Shown here: one piece after another, positions 1 to 8,178 of the stretch
How the letters are laid out: each line of letters opens with the position of its first letter
Position numbering within the stretch: position 1 is the first letter of the stretch
DNA from: Bacteroidota bacterium
GTDB taxonomy: Bacteria; Pseudomonadota; Alphaproteobacteria; Puniceispirillales; Puniceispirillaceae
Length of the DNA stretch: 18,397 bases
Assembly: GCA_009936825.1 (NCBI GenBank)
Contig: JAACDV010000084.1
Location: 1-18,397 of the forward strand
Reading direction: 5' to 3'
Made by a program: the position numbers and the translations under genes
The notes under the pieces: model-generated
Told to the model about the DNA's origin: nothing
What the model saw: the letters and a program-made list of their open reading frames with translations, nothing else
Databases searched by the model: none

Positions 1-68
1 GCATTATATATCTCTGGTCTAGGCCTGATGTCGAACTTGTATTTTCAGTTTTTTGTTGAGTGTTAAAA

Positions 69-1541
69 ATGGCAATGGGACCACGAGATTTTCTTCGGCG
101 AGTTGGCTTTGGATTACGCCCCAACCAGCCCCTGCCATCAGACCCGCTCGGCTGGGCGCAGGCGCAAATGGAAACGGTTCCGGACCTAATCTGGCCAGGC
201 CGAATCTACAGCGAAAAAGAGATGCTCGACATCCGCGTGGATTTCACCACCGCCGAGCAAAAACTGGAACAAACCGTCAAAGATCCGGCAAAGATGAAAC
301 CAATGCGCGAGGCATTGTACAACCGCAGCGGCAGGCGGTTCTTTGAAGGATATGAGTTGGCAATCCGGCATTATCAGGCGGTGCACGCCAGCACCCCTGT
401 TTTTGAAAGATTTTGGCATTTCTGGGGAAATCATTTCGCCATTGTCGACAAGCAAAAACTCCCAACATTTAACACCGGCGCGATGCAGCGTGACGTCATC
501 AGAGAGCGTATGACAGGAAGCTTTACCGATCTGGTGTATGACGTCACGCTAACCTGGCCGATGCTCCGCAGCCTTGATAATTTTATCTCGCGGGGGCCGA
601 ATTCTTCGTTCAACGTAAATCGTAAAAAGCGGAACAAACCGCCAAAAGGACTGAATGAAAACCACGCCCGCGAATTGCTGGAATTGCACACCATCTCACC
701 GGCCGGCGGCTATTCACAAACCGACGTGATCAACGCTGCCTATATCATAACTGGTTGGGGATTCATCGGCGGCAAAAAAGGCATCGAGTCCAAGCAGATT
801 GGCTTTTCCGGTGGGTTGCACGAACCCGGCACGCATGAAATTTTGGGAAAGAAATACAAATCCAAGGGGTTTGATGCCAAAACCAAAGGCAAAAACCAGC
901 TTCGTGAACTGGTTGAGGATTTATGCGGATATGAGGCCTGCCGCACCTTTATTTCATGGAAATTATGCCAACATTTCATCTGCGACAATCCAACCAACGA
1001 GATGGTCGGCTTCGTCGCCGAGGCATGGCAGAAATCGGGTGGCATGCTGCCGGAAATTCACCAAGCTGTTCTAGCCGCTGCCTGGGAATTTGGCGGAGCG
1101 CATAGCAAATTTCTCTCGCCCGAGACATGGCTGCTTCAATCGGCCCGGATCACAGGATCAACATGGCCGGGCCCACCGGAGCATTTTGACTATGATTTTG
1201 CCAGCAAACCAACCTACAGACAAAAACGCGCGGCAGTGGTTCTGCGCGAGTTGGGGCATTTGCCATTTCGTGCCAAACAACCAAACGGGTTCCCCGATAC
1301 AGCCGCTGACTGGGTATCACCAGAATTTCTGGTCAGGCGATTATCGCTAATCAACGTGCCAACGCGAATGGGATTGATTGATAGAAATGCAGACGCGGCA
1401 ACAATAGTAAAAAACGCCATCAAAAAGAATTTTGACAATCCTGAAATGCTTTTGGAATCGCAAGATGCGCTGGGGGAAAATGGCAGCAAAGCGGCTTATC
1501 TGGTGGCTTTGTTATGCAGTAAAAGGATGTTGAAGGCATGA
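69..1541 (+). CDS. DUF1800 family protein
   Basis: A protein of about 490 residues of the DUF1800 family (PF08811), whose biochemical role is not established. The clearest signature is GLNENHARELLELHT at about residues 194-208, followed by GGYSQTDV and an ITGW motif. An FWHFWGNHF segment near residue 116 is also typical. Possible starts are GTG at 60, ATG at 69 and ATG at 75. I chose 69 because the family homology begins immediately after it (GPRDFLRRVGFG); no strong ribosome binding site decides. Its stop overlaps the next start in an ATGA arrangement, so it is probably translationally coupled to the DUF1501 gene, its usual partner. No signal peptide is visible at this N-terminus, although the partner has one. 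The family call is firm; the function is unknown. Confidence 0.9.
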   Translation: MAMGPRDFLRRVGFGLRPNQPLPSDPLGWAQAQMETVPDLIWPGRIYSEKEMLDIRVDFTTAEQKLEQTVKDPAKMKPMREALYNRSGRRFFEGYELAIRHYQAVHASTPVFERFWHFWGNHFAIVDKQKLPTFNTGAMQRDVIRERMTGSFTDLVYDVTLTWPMLRSLDNFISRGPNSSFNVNRKKRNKPPKGLNENHARELLELHTISPAGGYSQTDVINAAYIITGWGFIGGKKGIESKQIGFSGGLHEPGTHEILGKKYKSKGFDAKTKGKNQLRELVEDLCGYEACRTFISWKLCQHFICDNPTNEMVGFVAEAWQKSGGMLPEIHQAVLAAAWEFGGAHSKFLSPETWLLQSARITGSTWPGPPEHFDYDFASKPTYRQKRAAVVLRELGHLPFRAKQPNGFPDTAADWVSPEFLVRRLSLINVPTRMGLIDRNADAATIVKNAIKKNFDNPEMLLESQDALGENGSKAAYLVALLCSKRMLKA

Positions 1542-2695
1542 TTATTTCGCGACGTATTTTCATCGCCGGTTCAACCTCGCTTGCCGTTGCTGCACCTCTT
1601 AGCGTTGCTGGAATGGCGCGTGCCGGAATGGCTGCTCGACCAAAAACGAACTTGGTCGTTGTGATGCTACGCGGCGGTATGGATGCGATGACGGCGGCCC
1701 CGTTCATCGGCAATGATACATTGAAAGCGGCGCGCCCTGATCTTCTGGTGAAAAAACCAATATCAATTACCGGCGATTTTGCGCTTCACCCAAAACTGCC
1801 AAATTTCAAAAATCTTTGGGATGAGGGCCGCGCGTCGGTGTTTCACGCCACCTCAATTCCCTATACCGGGCGCTCACATTTTGAGGGTCAGAACCTGATG
1901 GAGAGTGGCGGTACCAAGCCCTATGCCGACAGCACCGGCTGGCTTGGACGCGCGTTAGAAGAGGTGGCCGGACGCAAGAGTCTTTCAATTTCCCTGCCAA
2001 TGCCCCTGATACTGCGCGGGGCCCGCGATCTGGATAATTTCATGCCCGCGAAAAATCCCCTGCCGCAAGACCATTTGCTAGATTTGCTGACCGCCGATTA
2101 CGCCGATGACCCCGATCTGGCCGAGGCAATGGCTAGAATACGCAAAAGGCCGCTTGCCATGGGCAGCATGAATGGCGGCGGTGATGACGTAGAGACGCTG
2201 GCCCGGATTGCTGGCAATCAACTTGCCGACCCTGATGGGCCCAGCATCGCCGTTTTTGATATCGGCGGATTCGATACCCACTCGGCGCAAGGCAGTGATG
2301 TGGGCGAGCATGCCAACCAGCTAAGACAGTTTGACCAGATTATCGGAACCCTGCGCGCCACCATGAGTAACAGTTTCGATAATACCATCATCGTGTCATT
2401 GACCGAGTTCGGGCGGACGGTCAAACAGAATGGCGGATCGGGAACCGAACACGGATATGGAACGGCCATTTTAATGGCCGGGGGGCTGCTGCCGAATTCG
2501 CGAATTCTGGGTGACTGGCCCGGCCTCACCAAGAACAAACTTTATGAGGGCCGCGATCTGAACGCCACGATTGATGCACGCGCCGTCTATGCCGCAACAC
2601 TGGCACGGGTTTTGAACACCGGACATAAACAGATCGTTGATACAGCCTTTTTTGGCGCTGACCTTCCCGACCTGACAAAACACATTTTCGCCTAA
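1538..2695 (+). CDS. DUF1501 family protein with Tat signal
   Basis: A 385-residue DUF1501 protein (PF07394), probably exported folded through the Tat system. The N-terminus has SRRIF at residues 4-8, a hydrophobic stretch and an ARA-like cleavage site near residue 29. Family motifs are LRGGMDAMTAAP (44-55), SIPYTGRSHFEGQ (106-118), FDIGGFDTHSAQ (240-251), TEFGRT (289-294) and GTEHGYG (302-308). The conserved Asp and His residues suggest a metallo-hydrolase-like active site, which is inference. The ATG overlaps the DUF1800 stop by 4 bp, so the two genes form one unit. The next gene converges on it with a gap of only 38 bp. Physiological function is not known. Confidence 0.92.
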   Translation: MIISRRIFIAGSTSLAVAAPLSVAGMARAGMAARPKTNLVVVMLRGGMDAMTAAPFIGNDTLKAARPDLLVKKPISITGDFALHPKLPNFKNLWDEGRASVFHATSIPYTGRSHFEGQNLMESGGTKPYADSTGWLGRALEEVAGRKSLSISLPMPLILRGARDLDNFMPAKNPLPQDHLLDLLTADYADDPDLAEAMARIRKRPLAMGSMNGGGDDVETLARIAGNQLADPDGPSIAVFDIGGFDTHSAQGSDVGEHANQLRQFDQIIGTLRATMSNSFDNTIIVSLTEFGRTVKQNGGSGTEHGYGTAILMAGGLLPNSRILGDWPGLTKNKLYEGRDLNATIDARAVYAATLARVLNTGHKQIVDTAFFGADLPDLTKHIFA

Positions 2696-2733
2696 TCCGG
2701 AATTCAAGGGTGTTTTGGGGGATATAATTAGGA

Positions 2734-4074
2734 TCAAACGAAGGATGCTAGGAACAACGAGACTGAAGGCACGCAGATAATCAACGCCAGCACAAATATT
2801 TCGGCTATCAAGAAGAAACCAACGCCCTTGAAAATTGATTCCAGCGAGATGGTTTTATCGACAATTGATTTGATCACAAACACATTCAGCCCGATGGGCG
2901 GCGTTACCAAACCTATCTCAAGCAGTTTTACGACCACCACCCCGAACCAGATCAACGACAGCCCATAGGCTTCGATAATCGGAATGGTCAGCGGCAAAGA
3001 CAGCAGAATAATGCCGATCGGATCAAGAAACATCCCAAGGAAAATATACATAATCACAATCAGACCAATGACAACAAACATTGATGCATCGGTGGATTCA
3101 ATCCAGAACGTGATCTCGCTCGCCAGACCAGTCAACGCAATGAAGTTCACAAATAGCTTGCCGCCAATCGCAATGACGAAAATCATTGAGGTCTGATAAA
3201 CGCTTTCCTTAAGTGCGGCCAACGCGCGCGAACCGCTAAGACGCCCAAGCGCAAACCCAAGAATGAAAGTGGCACTAGCGCCTATTCCCGCCGCTTCGGT
3301 TGGGGTGAACAATCCTAGATAAATACCGCCAATCACAACCACGAAAAGCGTCAGAATCGCCCAGCAATCCATCAGCGAGCGCATGCGCTCTTGAGCGGAA
3401 ATATCTTCATTTGGATTCGGTGCCACCGACGGGCGCATCTTCACCCACAGATAAATCACCAGCATATAGGCAAGCAGCGAGATGATGCCCGGAATGATCG
3501 CCGCGATGAACAGCCGCGCAATCGACTGTTCAGCAAAAATACCAAACAAAATGAACAGAACGCTTGGCGGAATTAAAGAGCCAAGCGTGCCGCCAATCGC
3601 CACCGTTCCAGTCGCCAGTGACGGGGCATATCCAAAGCGCAACATTTCAGGAATGGCGATCCGACCCATCGCCGCAGCACACGCAACCGATGATCCGGTG
3701 ATGGCCGAAAACCCGCCGCACCCGACAACTGACGCCATCGCCAAACCGCCCGGCAACTTCGCCAGCCAAAGCCGCGCGGCGCGGTAAATATCCGTTGTAA
3801 ATCCAGCCTCATAGGCCAGATGTCCCATCAGAATAAACAACGGCACCGTGGATAGGGTAGAACTGGTGATAAAGGCATAGGGACTGTTTGCCATCAACGA
3901 TAGGGTTGGCGCATAAGCATATTGGGCAGCAAACTCTTGACCCGGACGCCATGCGAAAATAACAAAAATTCCCAGACTGGCCACAACGCCCAGCGCCGCT
4001 GCGATAGGCACCCGATTAGCCAGCAAAAACAGAACCGCAATCAGCGCATAAATTCCGACATGAAACGGTTCCAT
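2734..4074 (-). CDS. dctM: TRAP transporter large permease (DctM family)
   Basis: A 446-residue, highly hydrophobic integral membrane protein, the ion-coupled translocating subunit of a tripartite TRAP importer. About 11-12 membrane segments can be read from the hydrophobicity. Family motifs include LPGGLAMASVVGCGGFSA (107-124) followed by ITGSSVA, GGTLGSLIPPS (161-171) and GLFTPTEAAGIG (254-265). The length is normal for DctM. It is the last gene of the dctP-dctQ-dctM order and starts 14 nt after dctQ. The substrate cannot be read from this subunit; the adjacent catabolic genes suggest an organic acid. The symbol is a family name, not proof of C4-dicarboxylate transport. Confidence 0.95.
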   Translation of the reverse strand: MEPFHVGIYALIAVLFLLANRVPIAAALGVVASLGIFVIFAWRPGQEFAAQYAYAPTLSLMANSPYAFITSSTLSTVPLFILMGHLAYEAGFTTDIYRAARLWLAKLPGGLAMASVVGCGGFSAITGSSVACAAAMGRIAIPEMLRFGYAPSLATGTVAIGGTLGSLIPPSVLFILFGIFAEQSIARLFIAAIIPGIISLLAYMLVIYLWVKMRPSVAPNPNEDISAQERMRSLMDCWAILTLFVVVIGGIYLGLFTPTEAAGIGASATFILGFALGRLSGSRALAALKESVYQTSMIFVIAIGGKLFVNFIALTGLASEITFWIESTDASMFVVIGLIVIMYIFLGMFLDPIGIILLSLPLTIPIIEAYGLSLIWFGVVVVKLLEIGLVTPPIGLNVFVIKSIVDKTISLESIFKGVGFFLIAEIFVLALIICVPSVSLFLASFV

Positions 4075-4088
4075 GTTACATATCCGCC

Positions 4089-4601
4089 TTAATTTGCATC
4101 GGTGTCATACTGGCTGACAGGGGAAAACAGCGCAGTGATTTCCCGCCAAGTACTGACAATGATCTGGATGACAAATAACGCAATACCAATGCTGAACATT
4201 GCCTTCATCGGCCAGGTTGGAATTTCCAGCTGACCATCATAATAAAGGCCTTGCGCAACCTCTCTTGGAACTTTGCTGAAAATAACATACCCCATCACGC
4301 CAAGAAATAGACCGAACAACACGTTACCCACGATCTTTTGAATTTGTATGACGCGAACCGGCAACCGATCAGAAATAATGGTGACCGCAATATGGCCATT
4401 GATCCGTTGAATATAGGCAAGAGGAAAGGCGATGACCAACACCATCAAAAGCCCAACCATAAGTAAATCATCTGGAATTGGATAGTTGAATGCAGCCCGG
4501 CCAATAACCGATCCGGTGACAATAACCATCATCGTGGTCAGCGCAAGATTGGCGATACCAACGGATAGTCTTTCAACGAAATGGAGCGCGCTTGCAAACA
4601 T
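4089..4601 (-). CDS. dctQ: TRAP transporter small permease (DctQ family)
   Basis: A 170-residue inner-membrane protein with four predicted membrane segments at about 13-35, 46-64, 89-109 and 132-152, which is the DctQ topology. The region GRAAFNYPIPDDLLMVG (34-50) matches the conserved loop after the first segment, although the acidic residue normally seen as Glu is Asp here. NGHIAV (68-73) is also typical. It pairs with DctM to form the membrane domain. The start ATG has only a weak purine-rich stretch upstream (AGAAAAG), so translation may be modest. A hairpin and T-run separate it from dctP, which fits lower permease than binding-protein expression. Confidence 0.9.
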   Translation of the reverse strand: MFASALHFVERLSVGIANLALTTMMVIVTGSVIGRAAFNYPIPDDLLMVGLLMVLVIAFPLAYIQRINGHIAVTIISDRLPVRVIQIQKIVGNVLFGLFLGVMGYVIFSKVPREVAQGLYYDGQLEIPTWPMKAMFSIGIALFVIQIIVSTWREITALFSPVSQYDTDAN

Positions 4602-4617
4602 GATCTTTTCTAAAGAT

Positions 4618-4636
4618 ATCTAAAAACATCTAAAAA
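4618..4636. repeat. Short tandem repeat ATCTAAAAA, two copies
   Basis: ATCTAAAAA occurs at 4618-4626 and again at 4628-4636, a 10-bp period, in the leader just upstream of dctQ. The second copy supplies the T-run of the adjacent hairpin on the minus strand. A looser third copy (TTCTAAAGAT) lies on the dctQ side. It is probably low-complexity leader sequence; no function is claimed. Confidence 0.4.
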
Positions 4637-4669
4637 ATTTGGGCAGGGCGAGACATAATCCCGCCCTGC
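4632..4669 (-). terminator. Intercistronic hairpin plus T-run between dctP and dctQ
   Basis: Perfect 8-bp inverted repeat, GCAGGGCG (4643-4650) and CGCCCTGC (4662-4669), with an 11-nt loop. Read on the minus strand, the stem is followed after CCAAA by six T residues. This is the structure of an intrinsic terminator. Since dctQ and dctM follow in the same direction, it more likely acts as a partial terminator or as a 3' stabiliser of the dctP transcript. That arrangement is familiar in binding-protein-dependent transporters. Confidence 0.7.
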
Positions 4670-4688
4670 AGATTTTCATTCGACTGGT

Positions 4689-5768
4689 TTAACGCTGCCA
4701 AGGATATCCTTTGGCGTCACGCTCCTTGGAATATTTCGCGATCAGGTCTTTGTAGTTGCCAAGAATACTATCGGCATCCATTCCCTTTTTCGCGGCCTTT
4801 TCCATCCAGCGCGTTACGTCGGCATCGGCAAGCTCAACCATCGAGTCACGCATTGCTTTTGAAGGCTGCACAACTGTCAGCTTATGCCCATCAATACCGT
4901 CTTGCAGTTCCTTTTTCACCTCAGTCCGTGATTCGAACATTTTCTCCGCCATGTAGGTGGTGAATTCTAAACCCAGCTCATCCATCAGCTTTTGATGCGC
5001 AGGTGCCAAACTATTGTAGGTGTCGGCATTCATCGCCACGCCAAACGCCAGAACCTGACCCATGTTCAACTCGGTGATGTATTTAGCAACTTCATACTGC
5101 TTATAGGCTTTGACGACGTAGAAATATGTTGTCGAGCCATCAACAGAGCCATTTGACATGGCCTCATAAACCTTCGGCTGTGAAACTGAAACCGTTGCTG
5201 CACCCTGCGCCTGTAATGCAGGAACAAACGCGCCAGTTGCCCGGATTGTTTTCCCTTTAAGATCGGCACCGCTAGTCACTGGTGAATCTTTGGTCAGCAA
5301 CTGTGTCGGGCCTGTGGTGTAGTTACCAAAATATCTGATGTTGGCTTTTTTCTGCTCAGCCAATGCGGCTGCATTATTCGTCATGAAATCATAGGTGGCC
5401 ATCATGCCTACCCACTCATCGCCGAATTGAATGGTATCAACCGCCTCATAAGCAACCAGTGTGCCCGGAGCATAAACCGGAACGATCGACGCCATATCAG
5501 CAACGCCGTCAGACAGTCCCTGCGCCGCTGTTTTCGCACCAAGAAGCGCACCACCCCAAGTGATATTGAGGCCAAGTTCATTGTTACTACGCTTGCGCAT
5601 TTCCTGATCAAGCCACTTTAAGGCACCGGCGCGTGTGCCTCTGTTCGGACCAAACTCTCCGAAACGCAGCTCGCGCGTTGCTGCTTCTGCATCGCTGATG
5701 CTGGCTACCATTGTCGGAATGAAGACCGCACATGACAAAGCCAATACCGAATGAAATATTTTCCTCAT
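4689..5768 (-). CDS. dctP: TRAP transporter substrate-binding protein (DctP family)
   Basis: A 359-residue periplasmic binding protein that captures the substrate for DctQM. It has a Sec signal peptide (MRKIF, hydrophobic core, AEA site near residue 29). GGALLGAKTAAQGLSDGVADM (72-92) and the GKTIRATG segment containing Arg176 match the family; this Arg is the one that usually pairs with a substrate carboxylate. Translation starts after a good GGAGGG ribosome binding site. It is the first gene of the transporter operon and is transcribed divergently from the iclR-type regulator, which probably controls it. The ligand is probably a carboxylate, inferred from the Arg and from the neighbouring LeuCD-like and lyase genes. 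Confidence 0.95.
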   Translation of the reverse strand: MRKIFHSVLALSCAVFIPTMVASISDAEAATRELRFGEFGPNRGTRAGALKWLDQEMRKRSNNELGLNITWGGALLGAKTAAQGLSDGVADMASIVPVYAPGTLVAYEAVDTIQFGDEWVGMMATYDFMTNNAAALAEQKKANIRYFGNYTTGPTQLLTKDSPVTSGADLKGKTIRATGAFVPALQAQGAATVSVSQPKVYEAMSNGSVDGSTTYFYVVKAYKQYEVAKYITELNMGQVLAFGVAMNADTYNSLAPAHQKLMDELGLEFTTYMAEKMFESRTEVKKELQDGIDGHKLTVVQPSKAMRDSMVELADADVTRWMEKAAKKGMDADSILGNYKDLIAKYSKERDAKGYPWQR

Positions 5769-5814
5769 TTATCCCTCCGTGAGATGTAATTTTTCTTTTT
5801 ATTTAGCCGGCATC

Positions 5815-5842
5815 ATTCCATCACAGCGTAAAAGTTTGTCAA
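5815..5842 (-). promoter_or_regulatory. Candidate sigma-70 promoter for dctP
   Basis: On the minus strand a perfect TTGACA (plus-strand 5837-5842) is followed after 16 nt by TGGAAT (5815-5820), a 4/6 match to the -10 consensus. It lies about 45 bp upstream of the dctP start, leaving a leader that contains the GGAGGG site. The -35 is strong and the -10 weak, which suits an activated promoter. Confidence 0.5.
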
Positions 5843-5854
5843 GTTTGATTTCTT

Positions 5855-5871
5855 ATTTCACTATGTGAAAT
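5855..5871. promoter_or_regulatory. Candidate IclR-type operator palindrome
   Basis: ATTTCAC (5855-5861), a TAT spacer and GTGAAAT (5865-5871) form a perfect 7+3+7 inverted repeat. It lies in the divergent region between dctP and the IclR-family gene, 12 bp upstream of the putative dctP -35 and about 105 bp before the regulator's start. IclR proteins commonly bind palindromes of about this length next to their own gene. Binding by the adjacent regulator is inference. Confidence 0.6.
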
Positions 5872-5976
5872 TAAATGCGAAACTGGAAAATACGAATTTT
5901 GGCGAAAGCTTTATCGAATGGTTCTGGATCTACTATCTGGAATCAATAACCGGAACCAAATAGGGGAGCAGTCTTT

Positions 5977-6861
5977 GTGAAAACTGAGCTAGAGGTCGAG
6001 ACTAACGCTTCGGACAAGCCCGATCTGGACCATTCGGGTGAGGCATCCAAACCTCCGCGCGATGGTCGCAGCCTGCCGCGGGTACGCTCAGTTGCCCGTG
6101 CCATCGCGATTCTGCGGAGCTTTTCCTCCGACAAGCCTTTCCTGACGCTTGGTGAAATTGCCGAGCGGACCGGGTTGGACGCTGGCACCACCCGCCGTCT
6201 GTTAATCACCTTGCGCGATGAAGGTTTGGTCTGGCAAAAATATCAAAAGGGTTTGTACTGCCTGTCCTACCGCGTGCTGGAGTTAACCCAGTCAATTCCA
6301 GGCCGAATCACTTTGAAAGACCTGCTTGGCGCCAACTTGCTGCAACTGGCCAAAGATAGCGGCATGACGGTTTATCTCTCCATCGCCAGCGGAAACGAGG
6401 CGATATGCCTTGCCCAGTTTCTCAGCGAGCAGGCGATTGATATCCGCTGGTGGTCAGAAGGATATGGGCTACCTTTGCATTGCGGGGCGGGACCAAAAAT
6501 ACTGCTGGCCCATTTCACCGCCCAGCGCCGCCACAACCTATATCAGGACGGGTTAAAAGAGCTAACACCCAAAAGTATTGTTGATCCCGATTTGATCGAG
6601 AAGGAAATCATTTCCATTATCAAAACCGGCTATGCTGTCGGCGTTGATGACGTTGCTCTGGGGCTGTCAGCGTTGGGCCTGCCTATATATAATGAACACG
6701 GCGAATTGCTCGCCGCGGTTTCGATTGCTGGCCTCACCCCCTATTTTACCGGTGACGAGCAAGTTCGTTTGCACCATATTCTGCAACAGGCAGTTAGCGA
6801 AATGACACATCATGTTGGTAAGATCAAACCTCCAATTTCAACAGGTGAAATTTACTTTTAA
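5977..6861 (+). CDS. IclR-family transcriptional regulator
   Basis: A 294-residue DNA-binding regulator. After a polar, probably disordered N-terminal extension of about 35 residues there is a winged helix-turn-helix (about 36-100: RSVARAIAILRSF, LTLGEIAERTGLDAGTTRRLL, YQKGLYCLSYRVLEL). An effector-binding domain of the IclR type follows (about 110-285), with the characteristic GVDDVALGLSALGLPI stretch. The GTG start is chosen because AGGGGAG lies 8 nt upstream at 5962-5968. It diverges from dctPQM and lies just upstream of, and in line with, the leuCD-like genes. It is therefore the obvious candidate to sense the substrate or an intermediate and to control both sides. The effector is unknown. 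Confidence 0.93.
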   Translation: MKTELEVETNASDKPDLDHSGEASKPPRDGRSLPRVRSVARAIAILRSFSSDKPFLTLGEIAERTGLDAGTTRRLLITLRDEGLVWQKYQKGLYCLSYRVLELTQSIPGRITLKDLLGANLLQLAKDSGMTVYLSIASGNEAICLAQFLSEQAIDIRWWSEGYGLPLHCGAGPKILLAHFTAQRRHNLYQDGLKELTPKSIVDPDLIEKEIISIIKTGYAVGVDDVALGLSALGLPIYNEHGELLAAVSIAGLTPYFTGDEQVRLHHILQQAVSEMTHHVGKIKPPISTGEIYF

Positions 6862-6912
6862 TATTGACTATATTTTTTATTGTTTCCTATCCTTTCGTTG
6901 GAGGGTGTCGTT

Positions 6913-8175
6913 TTGGGTAACACTATTGCTGAAAAAATTCTCGCACGGGCAGCTGGCTTGCCTCAGGTGTGTGCTGGCGATGAAATTGAGGTGAAGCCTG
7001 ATTTTGTAATCGCCTATGATTTTCCCGGTTATACCGACGTTATTTTCAAACAGATGGAAGAAGAGTTCGGCATTGATAAAGTGAGCGAACCTGAACGCTT
7101 TGCGCTGTTTATCGATCATATGGTACCGGCGGTGGCCCCGCATGAAGAAGAGCTTCATCAAAACACCCGCGACTGGGGCGCCAAAAACAACGTGCCTGTT
7201 TATGAGCGTATGGGAATTGGTCATCAGGTTGCAGCTGAACTCGGCTATGCGACGCCCGGCGCTTTTGCCGTGCATTTCGATGGTCATATCTCGCAGCTAG
7301 GCACTTATGGCACGCTGGCTATCGGGGTGCGGCGGCACTTACTAGAGGCCTTCGTCAAAGAATATATAAAGTTCAAAGTGCCAGAGACCACCCGTGTTAA
7401 TCTTGAGGGCACCCTGCAGCCCGGCGTTACAGCACGCGATATTTTCCATCACATCGTGCGCGTTATCGGCCCGTCAGGATGCCGGTTTCAGGTGCTGGAA
7501 CTTGCTGGCTCAACAATTGATAATCTGTCCCTTGAAGGTCGCCAGACCATTACTTGTCTTGCCATGTTTACCGGCGCGATTACCGCGATTATTAACCCCG
7601 ATAAAAAGGCGTTAGACTATGCCTTGCCGAGGGCCCGGGCTGATCTCGAAATACAATTCTCGGATGATGATGCACAGTATGCAGCGGTGCATGATATTGA
7701 TGTATCCGCCTTAGAGCCAATTGTCGTGATACCGCCAAACCCGGCCAATACGCGCGATCTGTCTGACTTTATTGGCACCGAAATTCATCTTGGATATCTT
7801 GGGTCCTGCGCCTCGGGGCGGCTGGAGGATTTGCGCATGGCCGCTGAAGTGCTGGAAGGCCGCAAGGTTAAAGACGGGTTCCAGCTGCATGTTGTACCAA
7901 CCAGCAAGGACATCATGGAACAGGCCGCGCGTGAAGGCACACTGGCAACTTTGATTGCTGCCGGTGCGTTTGTCACCTCATCATCATGCGACTATTGCTT
8001 TGGGCGGATGGGCGTGATGAGCGAAGGCCAAAGCGCTGTATCGACCGGCACACTGAACGTTCGCGGGCGGATGGGTAGCCCTGATTCAGAAATTTATATC
8101 GTCAATGCGGCAGCAGTAGCTGCTGCTGCGCTTGAGGGATGCATCGCTGATCCCCGCAAATATATGAAGTCCTGA
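6913..8175 (+). CDS. LeuC-like large subunit, aconitase-superfamily hydro-lyase
   Basis: A 420-residue relative of the 3-isopropylmalate dehydratase and 2,3-dimethylmaleate hydratase large subunits, expected to carry a [4Fe-4S] cluster and add or remove water on a carboxylated substrate. The cluster Cys residues are visible as GSCASGR (Cys299) and SCDYC (Cys359, Cys362). The C-terminal STGTLNVRGRMGSP segment matches the family's ST-RNF-GR-G motif. The usual GDSHT-T-GA signature is altered to HFDGHISQLGTYG (121-133), and DHNVP reads DHMVP. I place the start at TTG 6913 because GGAGGG at 6900-6905 lies 7 nt before it; an upstream TTG at 6880 has no such site. It is followed after 3 nt by the small subunit. 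Housekeeping leucine synthesis is unlikely given the motif changes and neighbours. Confidence 0.85.
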   Translation: MGNTIAEKILARAAGLPQVCAGDEIEVKPDFVIAYDFPGYTDVIFKQMEEEFGIDKVSEPERFALFIDHMVPAVAPHEEELHQNTRDWGAKNNVPVYERMGIGHQVAAELGYATPGAFAVHFDGHISQLGTYGTLAIGVRRHLLEAFVKEYIKFKVPETTRVNLEGTLQPGVTARDIFHHIVRVIGPSGCRFQVLELAGSTIDNLSLEGRQTITCLAMFTGAITAIINPDKKALDYALPRARADLEIQFSDDDAQYAAVHDIDVSALEPIVVIPPNPANTRDLSDFIGTEIHLGYLGSCASGRLEDLRMAAEVLEGRKVKDGFQLHVVPTSKDIMEQAAREGTLATLIAAGAFVTSSSCDYCFGRMGVMSEGQSAVSTGTLNVRGRMGSPDSEIYIVNAAAVAAAALEGCIADPRKYMKS

Positions 8176-8178
8176 AAA

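Noticed and set aside
1..68. Upstream gene end or promoter at the left edge
   Set aside because: Too short to identify a coding remnant, and no convincing -35/-10 pair is seen.
2691..2732. CCTAAT and ATTAGG as a terminator between the DUF1501 and dctM ends
   Set aside because: Six-bp AT-rich stem with a loop of about 30 nt and no T-run; not a credible intrinsic terminator.
6864..6893. TTGACT followed after 18 nt by TATCCT, a possible promoter for the LeuC-like gene
   Set aside because: It would start transcription at about the ribosome binding site (6900-6905), leaving no usable leader; the -10 is weak. Read-through from the IclR gene is simpler.
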